Positions 1 to 5,017 of a stretch of 5,842 bases of DNA are shown here, in pieces. Source of the stretch: Bacillota bacterium. Its GTDB lineage: Bacteria; Bacillota; Bacilli; Thermoactinomycetales; DSM-44946. Position numbers and translations under genes: made by a program. The notes below the pieces were generated by a model. The model was not told the origin of the DNA, did not search any database, and saw only the letters and a list, made by a program, of their open reading frames with translations. Numbering within the stretch: position 1 is the first letter of the stretch; each line of letters begins with the position of its first letter. The stretch lies in NCBI GenBank assembly GCA_021793745.1, contig JAJYSD010000101.1:1-5842 (forward strand), given 5' to 3'.

Positions 1-293
1 CGATCACGCCCTTCATGCGGAACCGGGGAGGAAATGTCCACGGCGGGATCATCGCTTCCTTGGCGGATTCCACGATCGGTTCGCTGATCAACCGAAGCCT
101 CCCATCGGGAAAAGTAGCGGTTACCGCGGAGATGAAGGTGAATTATCTCCGCCCCGGGAGAGGAAGGGAACTGGTTTCCCGGGCCCGCCTGGTCCACCGG
201 GGGCAGCGCCTAGCCGTCGGGGAATGTGAGATCTTCGACGACAGGGGCCGGCGGATTGCGCTGTCCACCGCCACCTTTTACATCCTCGATTGA
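1..293 (+). CDS. PaaI-family hotdog-fold thioesterase, 5' end missing
   Basis: The reading frame is open from the window edge (frame starting at base 3, residues ITPF before the first visible Met) to TGA at 291-293, so the N-terminus lies outside. The visible part has the hotdog thioesterase signature: GNVHGGIIASLADSTIG, meaning the HGG loop followed by the long central helix carrying an acidic residue, then a segment beginning VTAEMKVNYLRP, which is the typical strand following the helix in PaaI/YdiI-type acyl-CoA thioesterases. The last strand ends in ALSTATFYILD, also usual for the family. Such enzymes hydrolyse acyl- or aryl-CoA thioesters in the cytoplasm as homo-tetramers or dimers; the substrate cannot be told from sequence. 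Roughly 96 codons are visible of a family usually 130-160 residues long, so about a third is missing. A hairpin terminator follows directly, so it ends its transcription unit. Confidence 0.85.
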   Translation, partial: ITPFMRNRGGNVHGGIIASLADSTIGSLINRSLPSGKVAVTAEMKVNYLRPGRGRELVSRARLVHRGQRLAVGECEIFDDRGRRIALSTATFYILD

Positions 294-301
294 TGGCGAG
301 A

Positions 302-339
302 GGGTGTGCTGCCTAGGATCGAGGCAGCACACCCATTTT
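302..339 (+). terminator. Hairpin terminator after the thioesterase gene
   Basis: A perfect 13-bp inverted repeat (302-314 with 322-334, stem GGGTGTGCTGCCT) has a 7-nt loop and is followed by ATTTTCGTTT. It starts 8 bp after the thioesterase stop and lies between two converging genes. The U-run is on the plus side only; reading from the minus strand the stem is not followed by T residues, so it is a good terminator for the plus gene and a weaker block for the opposing one. Confidence 0.85.
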
Positions 340-343
340 CGTT

Positions 344-727
344 TCACGGGGCCTCATCGTCGCAGATCACTTCCAACCGGGTCAAATAACCGATCGGTTG
401 ATCGGCGTTGCTCCCGTCGGCCAGATAGAGGAGCGCCGGTCCGTCGGGGCGGATCGGCTTGCCGTCGCGGCTGAACCGCAGGATGGCGTTTCGGGCTTGA
501 TCGATGGATAGGACGACCTTTTCCCCGGTCGATTGATGACAGATGACCTTGGTGGCCTTGGGGTCCGGTTGGGCGTTTTCCAGGAAGGGTCCCAGCTTCA
601 TTCCCCACCCCTCCACACCGGGGATCCACTCGCTCATTTCGCTTTTTCGGTCATCGAAAATCCAAACCGTGGGGTCGAGGTTGATCTGGTAAGTGACGGC
701 TCCGGTGATCAATATCACGTCATTCAT
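344..727 (-). CDS. Uncharacterised 127-aa protein
   Basis: I do not recognise this gene with confidence. The start is placed at ATG 727-725 because GGAGG (740-736) lies 8 nt upstream; the frame also stays open to an ATG at 757, but that has no ribosome binding site. The product starts MNDVILITGAVTYQINLDP and continues with a VWIFDDRK segment. It has no signal peptide or membrane segment and looks like a compact beta-rich cytoplasmic protein. The second half (about residues 65-122: a Gln/Glu-rich turn, then AILRF, DGKPI, GPALLYLADGSN, and a terminal strand LTRLEVI) recalls in layout the C-terminal part of sulfite-oxidase-type molybdopterin domains (DGKPL, GP.RLV.P, IEV). There is no convincing cofactor cysteine and the protein is too short for that enzyme, so this is a fold guess only. 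It converges on the thioesterase gene and diverges from the glutaminase gene. It could be the counterpart of ylaL, a neighbour of ylaM in Bacillus, but I cannot verify this. Confidence 0.8.
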   Translation of the reverse strand: MNDVILITGAVTYQINLDPTVWIFDDRKSEMSEWIPGVEGWGMKLGPFLENAQPDPKATKVICHQSTGEKVVLSIDQARNAILRFSRDGKPIRPDGPALLYLADGSNADQPIGYLTRLEVICDDEAP

Positions 728-735
728 GGCGGATT

Positions 736-771
736 CCTCCATGTTTCCGTTTTTCAACCCTTTTCATTATA
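736..771 (-). promoter_or_regulatory. -10 box and Shine-Dalgarno of the unknown minus-strand gene
   Basis: On the minus strand a perfect TATAAT lies at 771-766, about 26 nt before the GGAGG at 740-736. The -35 region 17 bp upstream reads TTCTTC (794-789), a poor match, so either the promoter is weak or an activator or other feature compensates. The box falls in the region shared with the divergent glutaminase gene. Confidence 0.5.
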
Positions 772-828
772 CCTGACCGGCGGGTGGAGAAGAATAAAGG
801 GAGCAAGACGGACAAATGGGGTGTGTGG

Positions 829-1740
829 ATGCAACGTCTCTTGGAATCTCTGGTGGAAAAACATCGCCCCGCTGCGAGGGAGGGGAAGCTGGCGGAATAT
901 ATCCCGGAATTGGCCAAACAGGATTCCCGCCTGCTGGGGATGGCGGTGGTCGATCGCGCAGGGAAGATGCATACCGCCGGCGCGTATCGAGACCGGTTCA
1001 CCCTGCAGAGCATTTCCAAACTGATCGCCCTGATGATCGCCCTGATGGACCACGGGGAGGAGAAGGTCTTTTCGAAGGTGGGCATGGAGCCCACCGGCGA
1101 CCCTTTTCATTCAATCTATAAATTGGAGATCGCCCGCGAAGCCAAGCCCCTCAATCCGATGATCAATGCCGGCGCCATCGCCGTCAGTTCGCTGATCCAG
1201 GGAGGCAGCGTCGAAGAGCGGGTGGAGCGGATCCTCCATTTGGTTCGGGAGATGGCGGACAACCCGGGGATCGACATCAATCGGTCTGTCTACCAGTCTG
1301 AACGGGACACCGCCGATCGAAACCGGGCATTGGCATATTTCCTCAAAGGGAGCGGGGTGATCGACGACGTGGAGGAGACGCTGGACGTCTATTTCCGGCA
1401 ATGCTCCATTTGTGTCGATTGTCGCGATTTGGCCCGTATGGGCCTCTGCCTCGCCCAAAACGGGATTTCCCTCCGGGGAAAGCGGGTGATCCCCGGGGAT
1501 ATCGCCCGCCTGGCTAAAACCTTCATGGTGACCTGCGGAATGTATAATGCTTCGGGGGAGTTCGCCATCCGAGTGGGGATTCCCGCCAAGAGCGGTGTGT
1601 CGGGAGGGATCATGGCTTTGGTTCCCGGTCGGATGGGAATCGGAGTTTTCGGTCCGGCCCTGGACAAAAAGGGAAACAGCATCACCGGCGTTCGCCTGCT
1701 GGAGGATTTTTCAAAAAAGCTGGGGCTCAGTATTTTTTGA
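829..1740 (+). CDS. glsA: Glutaminase (serine-dependent, beta-lactamase-like fold)
   Basis: It hydrolyses L-glutamine to L-glutamate and ammonia in the cytoplasm. The family's catalytic Ser-x-x-Lys is present in TLQSISKL (Ser61 and Lys64 counting from ATG 829). Other hallmarks follow in order: EPTGDPFHSI, KPLNPMINAGAI (about 107-117), the RNRALAYF segment (about 164), VYFRQCS, FMVTCGMYNASGEFA (about 232-246), IPAKSGVSGGIMALV (about 252-266), and the C-terminal LSIF ending. All expected active-site blocks are intact. From ATG 829 the protein has 303 residues, close to the 305-310 usual for this family. The frame is open back to GTG 784 (318 residues), which has no ribosome site; GTG 823 is also possible. 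GGGGTG at 818-823 is a weak Shine-Dalgarno for ATG 829. The sequence resembles B. subtilis YlaM (GlsA2) more than YbgJ as I remember them, and ylaN follows downstream as in Bacillus. No clear terminator follows it. Confidence 0.95.
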   Translation: MQRLLESLVEKHRPAAREGKLAEYIPELAKQDSRLLGMAVVDRAGKMHTAGAYRDRFTLQSISKLIALMIALMDHGEEKVFSKVGMEPTGDPFHSIYKLEIAREAKPLNPMINAGAIAVSSLIQGGSVEERVERILHLVREMADNPGIDINRSVYQSERDTADRNRALAYFLKGSGVIDDVEETLDVYFRQCSICVDCRDLARMGLCLAQNGISLRGKRVIPGDIARLAKTFMVTCGMYNASGEFAIRVGIPAKSGVSGGIMALVPGRMGIGVFGPALDKKGNSITGVRLLEDFSKKLGLSIF

Positions 1741-1749
1741 TCCGTTTCC

Positions 1750-1767
1750 CGGAGGGGTTCGCCTCCG
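1750..1767 (+). other. Short hairpin after glsA without a U-run
   Basis: A 6-bp stem (CGGAGG at 1750-1755 with CCTCCG at 1762-1767) with a 6-nt loop begins 9 bp after the glsA stop. It is followed by CATCGCGA rather than T residues, so it is not a standard intrinsic terminator. It may protect the 3' end or assist factor-dependent termination, or mean nothing. The rest of 1768-1935 shows no credible gene; open minus-strand frames there are continuations of shadows of glsA. Confidence 0.35.
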
Positions 1768-1937
1768 CATCGCGACTCACATGAAGATGGGACCGGCGAT
1801 CGCTCCACGGTCTCCGCTGCCCTGGGGGTTTTCGTGGTTCGGCGGCCAAAGGTGCGGATCCTCCCGTCGCTTCCCGGTTTTCGGCCCGACCCTCCCTTTC
1901 TCGCTTCCGGAAAGATCCCCAGTTTTCCGCCCATTCT

Positions 1938-1966
1938 TTGCAAAGCTCTAAGGAACGTGTTAAACT
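1938..1966 (+). promoter_or_regulatory. Candidate extended -10 promoter for ylaN
   Basis: TTGCAA (1938-1943, 4 of 6 against TTGACA) and TAAACT (1961-1966, 4 of 6 against TATAAT) are separated by 17 bp, and a TG lies one base upstream of the -10 (1958-1959), which makes an extended -10. Transcription would start near 1973 and give a leader of about 120 nt before ylaN. The position just ahead of the structured leader supports it. Confidence 0.5.
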
Positions 1967-1987
1967 GAAAAAAAGCGAATCCTCTGA

Positions 1988-2074
1988 GGCTGTTGACGAG
2001 TGGGATGGATGCCAAGCGGTGAAGGGAACGATGTCAACAGCCGGTGTATCGTTCTCCAAACCGTTGATTAACGG
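1988..2074 (+). ncRNA. Structured 5' leader of ylaN, candidate cis-regulatory RNA
   Basis: Two long complementary pairs interlock. Pair 1 is GGCTGTTGAC (1988-1997) with GTCAACAGCC (2033-2042), a perfect 10 bp. Pair 2 is 2024-2032 with 2048-2056, 9 bp including one G-U and a perfect 7-bp GAACGAT/ATCGTTC core. The 3' strand of pair 1 lies in the loop of pair 2 and directly abuts its 5' strand, which is the topology of an H-type pseudoknot. However, only 5 nt (2043-2047) remain to span the 10-bp stem, so full formation of both stems is strained and they may instead be alternatives. A third hairpin, CCGTT/AACGG (2061-2065 with 2070-2074), lies just before the Shine-Dalgarno. I could not match this to a riboswitch class known to me. 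Confidence 0.45.
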
Positions 2075-2075
2075 T

Positions 2076-2095
2076 GGATGGGGGGGTTTGGTTTG
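2076..2095 (+). promoter_or_regulatory. Shine-Dalgarno and TTG start of ylaN
   Basis: GGATGGGGGGG at 2076-2086 is a G-rich ribosome site located 6 nt before TTG 2093-2095. The alternative ATG at 2078 lies inside this site and has only GGTGG directly touching it, with no spacing. The TTG is therefore preferred. Confidence 0.6.
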
Positions 2096-2386
2096 CGGAC
2101 GCCGACTCAGGTCGATTTAAGTCAGCGTGCCTTGCAATTGTTGCGGGAGGACGCTCAAAAAATTCAGCAATTGATCGCTGTTCAGCTGGAAAACCTGACA
2201 GCGCCCAAATGCCCACTCTACGAAGAGGTATTGGATACCCAGATGTTCGGTCTTTCCCGTGAGATTGATTTCGCTGTTCGAGCAGGATTGATCACCAGGG
2301 AGGACGGACGGGAAATCATTCATGATCTGGAGCGGAAACTGGCCGATCTATACACGCGGGTCCTGCCTTCTCCCGGTGAAAGATAG
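2093..2386 (+). CDS. ylaN: YlaN, UPF0358/DUF1507 family iron-linked protein
   Basis: A 97-residue cytoplasmic helical protein. The block [20 protein letters not shown] followed by FAVRAGLI (about residues 46-73) is the near-invariant core of the YlaN family of Bacillales, and the upstream [14 protein letters not shown] and QLENLT segments also align with B. subtilis YlaN as I remember it. YlaN has been reported in B. subtilis and S. aureus as an Fe(II)-binding protein that interacts with Fur and relieves its repression; this role is family knowledge and is not visible here. The length agrees with the family (about 90-95). The start is taken at TTG 2093; ATG 2078 would add five residues (MGGFG). 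It is probably transcribed alone from its own promoter near 1938-1966 through a structured leader and ends at a strong terminator. In B. subtilis ftsW follows ylaN; here the next gene is an opposing lysR, so that synteny is broken. Confidence 0.92.
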   Translation: MRTPTQVDLSQRALQLLREDAQKIQQLIAVQLENLTAPKCPLYEEVLDTQMFGLSREIDFAVRAGLITREDGREIIHDLERKLADLYTRVLPSPGER

Positions 2387-2418
2387 ATGGGTTGGATCAA
2401 ACCAGACAGCGCCTTTCT

Positions 2419-2446
2419 CCCCGGTTAGCCGGGGGCTTTGCCCCGG
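2419..2446 (+). repeat. Three-part alternating GC repeat between ylaN and its terminator
   Basis: CCCCGG (2419-2424), CCGGGG (2429-2434) and CCCCGG (2441-2446) follow one another with 4-nt and 6-nt spacers. The middle copy can pair with either flank but not with both, giving two exclusive 6-bp hairpins. No U-run follows, and there is no gene in 2387-2483. It may be a chance product of GC-rich DNA or a 3'-UTR processing element. Confidence 0.4.
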
Positions 2447-2483
2447 AGGGGATCTTTCCCAAAACGCGATTTGCTGCGGCTTG

Positions 2484-2519
2484 AGACTCCGAATCCAAGG
2501 GGAGTCTTTTTTTATTTTT
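2484..2519 (+). terminator. Intrinsic terminator of ylaN
   Basis: AGACTCC (2484-2490) pairs with GGAGTCT (2501-2507) over 7 bp, with a 10-nt loop, followed by a nearly unbroken run of T through 2519 (TTTTTTTATTTTT). It lies about 100 bp after the ylaN stop. It is a strong plus-strand terminator. Confidence 0.88.
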
Positions 2520-2558
2520 GAATAAAGCTCCCGTCACCGGCTCCGGTTCAAAGGTGCT

Positions 2559-2589
2559 CGGGGCGACCAGTCGGTGAAATATCGCCCCG
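2559..2589. other. Inverted repeat between converging ylaN and lysR units
   Basis: CGGGGCGA (2559-2566) and TCGCCCCG (2582-2589) form a perfect 8-bp stem with a 15-nt loop. It lies 13 bp beyond the lysR stop on the minus strand, but the minus-side flank (GAGCACCTTTGAACC) is not U-rich. It is at best a weak or factor-assisted terminator for lysR, or a 3'-end stabiliser. Confidence 0.4.
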
Positions 2590-2601
2590 GCTCTCCTTCG
2601 A

Positions 2602-3492
2602 TTAGGCCTCCGGTTCCGAGGGGTAAATGCCGCAAATGTCATCCATCAGCTGGCGGAAGCCCGCGGAAAGAATTCGCCGGTAGGGAACCACCAGCGTCAC
2701 CGGCCACTGCACTTCCAGGCCCGTGATTCGCACTTCCCGAACCCCCGGCTCCCCCGTTCCCTGCAGAGCCAGCTTCGGTACCAGCGCCGGACCGAAGCCG
2801 AGGGCGACCATCCGGAGGATTTCTTCCACGCTTCTCAATTCAACGGCGATGGGAGGATAGATCCCCCGTTCCCTCAGGAGGCGATTGATCAACTGTTGTT
2901 CCTCGGTTTCGGAGGAGAGGGCGAGAAGCGGAATCGCACCGATCCGTTCCAGGGGGAGAAAGGGAGCGCGAGCCACCGGGTGATCCGCCGGCGCGATGAG
3001 GGTGATGGTGTCGTAGTGGATGACCTGGGAGCGGATGTGGCGATGTTCCGGAATACCGTACACGATGCCGATGTCCACCTCCCCGTCCCGCAAGCCCCGG
3101 ATCAATTCCGTTCGGTTTTTGGTTCGGATGGTGACGCGAACCCGCGGATGCTCCTGGCGAAAATACTTGAGAAGACGCGCCAGGATGGGCATCGCCATCC
3201 CGGAGGACACGGCGACGGTCACCTCTTCGGGAAGGGTGTTCTCGGAATCGAGGGCTGCCAACTTCCCTTCCTCGATCAGCGAGAGGACCTGTTTGGCGTA
3301 GGGGAGAAACGCCTTTCCCGCTGCGGTGAGGGCGAAGGGATGGCGTTGAAACAGCGAAAAACCCAACTCCTCCTCCAGTCCCCGGATCTGGGCGCTCACC
3401 GCGGGCTGAGTGAGCCGCAGGTGTTCAGCGGCTTTCCGGAAGTGGCGCCTCTTCGCCACTTCTAAAAAGGTGATCAATTGCTGGATATGCAT
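2602..3492 (-). CDS. LysR-type transcriptional regulator, CitR-like by context
   Basis: A 296-residue DNA-binding regulator of standard LTTR length. Residues about 1-60 form the winged helix-turn-helix: starts MHIQQLITFLEVAKRRHF, then KAAEHLRLTQPAVSAQIRGL and EEELGFSLFQR, with the typical LT.AG element just after. Residues about 90-290 are the two-lobed effector-binding domain, including VTVAVSSG, DIGIVYG, VALGFGPALVP and a C-terminal helix. The ATG at 3492 has AAAGGA (3506-3501) 8 nt upstream. It is divergent from a CitA-type citrate synthase gene, the same arrangement as citR-citA in B. subtilis, where CitR represses citA. Control of the neighbouring gene and of itself is therefore the likely job. 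The effector is unknown. The resemblance to CitR beyond the general family is not strong by eye, so the symbol is left empty. Confidence 0.93.
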   Translation of the reverse strand: MHIQQLITFLEVAKRRHFRKAAEHLRLTQPAVSAQIRGLEEELGFSLFQRHPFALTAAGKAFLPYAKQVLSLIEEGKLAALDSENTLPEEVTVAVSSGMAMPILARLLKYFRQEHPRVRVTIRTKNRTELIRGLRDGEVDIGIVYGIPEHRHIRSQVIHYDTITLIAPADHPVARAPFLPLERIGAIPLLALSSETEEQQLINRLLRERGIYPPIAVELRSVEEILRMVALGFGPALVPKLALQGTGEPGVREVRITGLEVQWPVTLVVPYRRILSAGFRQLMDDICGIYPSEPEA

Positions 3493-3508
3493 GTCGACGG
3501 TCCTTTCA

Positions 3509-3523
3509 ATAACTGATGTTTAT
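3509..3523. promoter_or_regulatory. Candidate LysR-type operator (T-N11-A dyad)
   Basis: ATAA-N7-TTAT is an imperfectly spaced but arm-perfect dyad of the T-N11-A form typical of LTTR sites. It lies at the predicted start of lysR transcription and about 50 bp upstream of the predicted citA start, a position suited to autorepression and to control of citA. Two further AT-rich dyads lie close by: AACAAT-AAA-ATTGTT (3536-3550) and ATTGT/ACAAT (3545-3560). Confidence 0.4.
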
Positions 3524-3530
3524 CGAAATA

Positions 3531-3559
3531 ATAATAACAATAAAATTGTTTTTATACAA
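3531..3559 (-). promoter_or_regulatory. Candidate lysR promoter
   Basis: On the minus strand TTGTAT (3559-3554, 3 of 6) and TATTAT (3536-3531, 5 of 6) are separated by 17 bp. Transcription would start near 3524, about 32 nt before the lysR ATG. Its -35 overlaps the -10 of the divergent citA promoter. Confidence 0.45.
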
Positions 3560-3560
3560 T
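3555..3560 (+). promoter_or_regulatory. Candidate citA -10 box
   Basis: TACAAT matches TATAAT at 5 of 6. The position 17 bp upstream reads TAATAA (3532-3537), a very poor -35, which would fit dependence on an activator. The start would be near 3567, about 40 nt before the citA ATG. The whole 3524-3560 stretch is strikingly AT-rich against the GC-rich genes. Confidence 0.45.
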
Positions 3561-3606
3561 AGTTCCGGTATGTTGAAGGTGGACGTTGACTTGCGGAGGT
3601 GTAATG

Positions 3607-4698
3607 ATGAAGGTTAAACCGGGTTTGGAAGGGATTGTAGCGGCGGAAACGGGGATTTCGCTGGTGGACGGGGAGAAAGGGCGCTTAATCTACCGGGGTT
3701 GCCGGGCGGAGGAATTGGCCGGTGCCCGCTCTTTCGAGGAGGTGGCCCACCTTTTGTGGAAGGGGCGCCTGCCGGACACCGCCGAAAGGGAGCGGGAGCG
3801 TCGCAGGTGGGCGGAAGCGCGTGTCGTCCCGGCGTTTCTTCAAGAGCTCATCGCTGGCATTCCCCGGGAAACGGCGATGATGGATGTGATCCGGACGGCG
3901 GTCTCCGCCCTGGGAAGTCCGTCCTTCGAAGGGCCTCCCACGGAGGAACAGGCGATCCGCATCGCTTCTCTGCTGCCTACGATCATCGCCCTGCGTCTCC
4001 ATCATCTGAAGGGTTCCGAGGTGCCAAAACCCCGACCGGATCTTTCCCACGCGGCCCACTATTTGTATCTCCTGCAGGGGAAGGTTCCCGCCCCCGCCCA
4101 CGTCCGGGCGCTGGAGGCTTACTTCGTTTTGACGGCGGAACACGGGATGAATGCTTCCACCTTCACCGCGCGGGTGGTCACGTCCACCCGTTCCGATCTC
4201 ATCTCCGCCATCGCGGCGGCGATCGGGGCGTTGAAGGGGCCCCTGCACGGCGGAGCGCCGTCGGGAGTGGAAAGCATGTTGGATGAAATCGGTACAGAGG
4301 AGCGGATTGAACCGTGGATCCGGGAACAGCTGGCGAAGGGCGATCGGCTGATGGGGTTCGGCCATCGCATTTACAAAACGGAGGATCCACGGGCAGCGGC
4401 GTTGAGGGACATCGCCGTCCGCCTGGCCGCCGAAGAGCCGTGGTTCCGCCTGGCGGTGCAGGTGGAGAAGGAGGCCCTGCGGCTGTTGGAGGAATACAAA
4501 CCGGGGCGGAGAATCCGCACCAATGTGGAATATTATGCCGCTGCCATCTTCCGCGCCGTCGGCCTGCCCAGGGAGCTTTACACCGCCACGTTCCTCTGCA
4601 GCCGGGTGGTGGGCTGGGCGGCGCACGCGATGGAACAGGCGGCCCACAACCGGTTGATCCGACCGGATTCCGTCTACACCGGTCCCGTTCCCCGGTGA
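3607..4698 (+). CDS. citA: Citrate synthase, CitA-type
   Basis: It condenses oxaloacetate and acetyl-CoA to citrate. The start is ATG 3607, with GGAGGTG at 3595-3601 at proper distance; ATG 3604 is too close and TTG 3586 would lie upstream of the ribosome site. The protein has 363 residues, normal for short type-I Gram-positive synthases. It opens GLEGIVAAETGISLVDGEKG and RLIYRG, the standard N-terminal block. Catalytic and substrate residues: His179 in EHGMNASTF, His214 in GPLHGGAPS, His253 in FGHRIYK. The usual catalytic Asp block (NVDFYS in most synthases) reads NVEYYAA, with Glu308. B. subtilis CitA, as I recall it, also has Glu here, whereas CitZ has Asp, so this marks the CitA subgroup rather than a lesion. 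The end VYTGPVP is typical. The divergent LysR gene suggests regulation. Methylcitrate synthase activity is an alternative, since some family members accept propionyl-CoA. Confidence 0.93.
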   Translation: MKVKPGLEGIVAAETGISLVDGEKGRLIYRGCRAEELAGARSFEEVAHLLWKGRLPDTAERERERRRWAEARVVPAFLQELIAGIPRETAMMDVIRTAVSALGSPSFEGPPTEEQAIRIASLLPTIIALRLHHLKGSEVPKPRPDLSHAAHYLYLLQGKVPAPAHVRALEAYFVLTAEHGMNASTFTARVVTSTRSDLISAIAAAIGALKGPLHGGAPSGVESMLDEIGTEERIEPWIREQLAKGDRLMGFGHRIYKTEDPRAAALRDIAVRLAAEEPWFRLAVQVEKEALRLLEEYKPGRRIRTNVEYYAAAIFRAVGLPRELYTATFLCSRVVGWAAHAMEQAAHNRLIRPDSVYTGPVPR

Positions 4699-4780
4699 CG
4701 GATTTGCCCGTTTAGATCCGGACAAACGGCGCATATTAAGGGGAAACCCGCTTAGGGACCATGGCAGGAGGTGAAAGGAA

Positions 4781-4954
4781 ATGGACCGCAACCGAGGCTT
4801 TCCCGAAGGGGTTCGGCGGGATGGGGAAGAAGTCCCCTTGGCTGCCGACGAAGTGATCTTTGAAAATGATCCGCTGACGGAGGGGGAGGAAGCCCGGGCC
4901 ATTGACGAAGTGATTCACGAGGAACCTGTTCAAACACCTCCTGAAACCCGTTAA
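4781..4954 (+). CDS. Small acidic protein of 57 residues
   Basis: I do not recognise this product. ATG 4781 is preceded by AGGAGGTG (4766-4773) with 7-nt spacing, one of the best ribosome sites in the window, and the frame ends at TAA 4952-4954, 11 bp before a terminator. The protein begins MDRNRGFPEGVRRDGEEVPL and is strongly acidic from residue 14 on, with two related stretches, DEVIFEND (23-30) and DEVIHEEP (42-49), separated by an EGEEARA segment. There is no cysteine, membrane segment or signal peptide, so a soluble, possibly disordered or dimeric protein is likely. It lies 82 bp downstream of citA on the same strand without a terminator between them, so it is probably cotranscribed, although no functional link is known. 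It is too short for many gene finders. Confidence 0.72.
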   Translation: MDRNRGFPEGVRRDGEEVPLAADEVIFENDPLTEGEEARAIDEVIHEEPVQTPPETR

Positions 4955-4961
4955 GTGAAGG

Positions 4962-4987
4962 AAAGCCGCCCTTCGGGGCGGTTTTTT
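4962..4987 (+). terminator. Intrinsic terminator of the citA-small ORF unit
   Basis: CCGCCC (4966-4971) and GGGCGG (4976-4981) close a stable UUCG tetraloop, followed by six T (4982-4987). The preceding AAAG extends pairing into the T-run, so the element may also work in the opposite direction. Confidence 0.93.
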
Positions 4988-5017
4988 CCGCATAAGCGCC
5001 GGGGAACATCATGCCCC

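Noticed and set aside
1741..1935. tRNA or other known RNA gene in the glsA-ylaN gap
   Set aside because: A GGTTCG motif occurs inside the short hairpin at 1750-1767, but no acceptor, D or anticodon arms can be built around it.
1389..2059. Minus-strand open frames over the end of glsA and the following gap
   Set aside because: They lack good ribosome sites and recognisable motifs, are Arg/Pro/Ser-rich, and overlap the ylaN promoter and leader. They are best read as shadow frames extended into non-coding DNA.
1938..2120. 60-codon plus-strand frame ahead of ylaN as a leader peptide
   Set aside because: Its start overlaps the -35 box, it has no ribosome site, and it overlaps the start of ylaN in another frame with no regulatory codon run.
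2896..3465. 189-codon plus-strand frame inside lysR
   Set aside because: Antisense shadow of a complete LysR gene; composition is Gly/Asp/Arg-rich without motifs.
4761..4856. 31-codon frame starting at ATG 4761 just before the small acidic ORF
   Set aside because: No ribosome site of its own; it overlaps the acidic ORF in another frame and contains that gene's Shine-Dalgarno.
3685..4902. Long minus-strand open frame (405 codons) opposite citA
   Set aside because: It is the shadow of a clear citrate synthase gene in GC-rich DNA. Its translation is rich in Arg, Pro and Gly with no domain, and it runs through the small ORF and its ribosome site.
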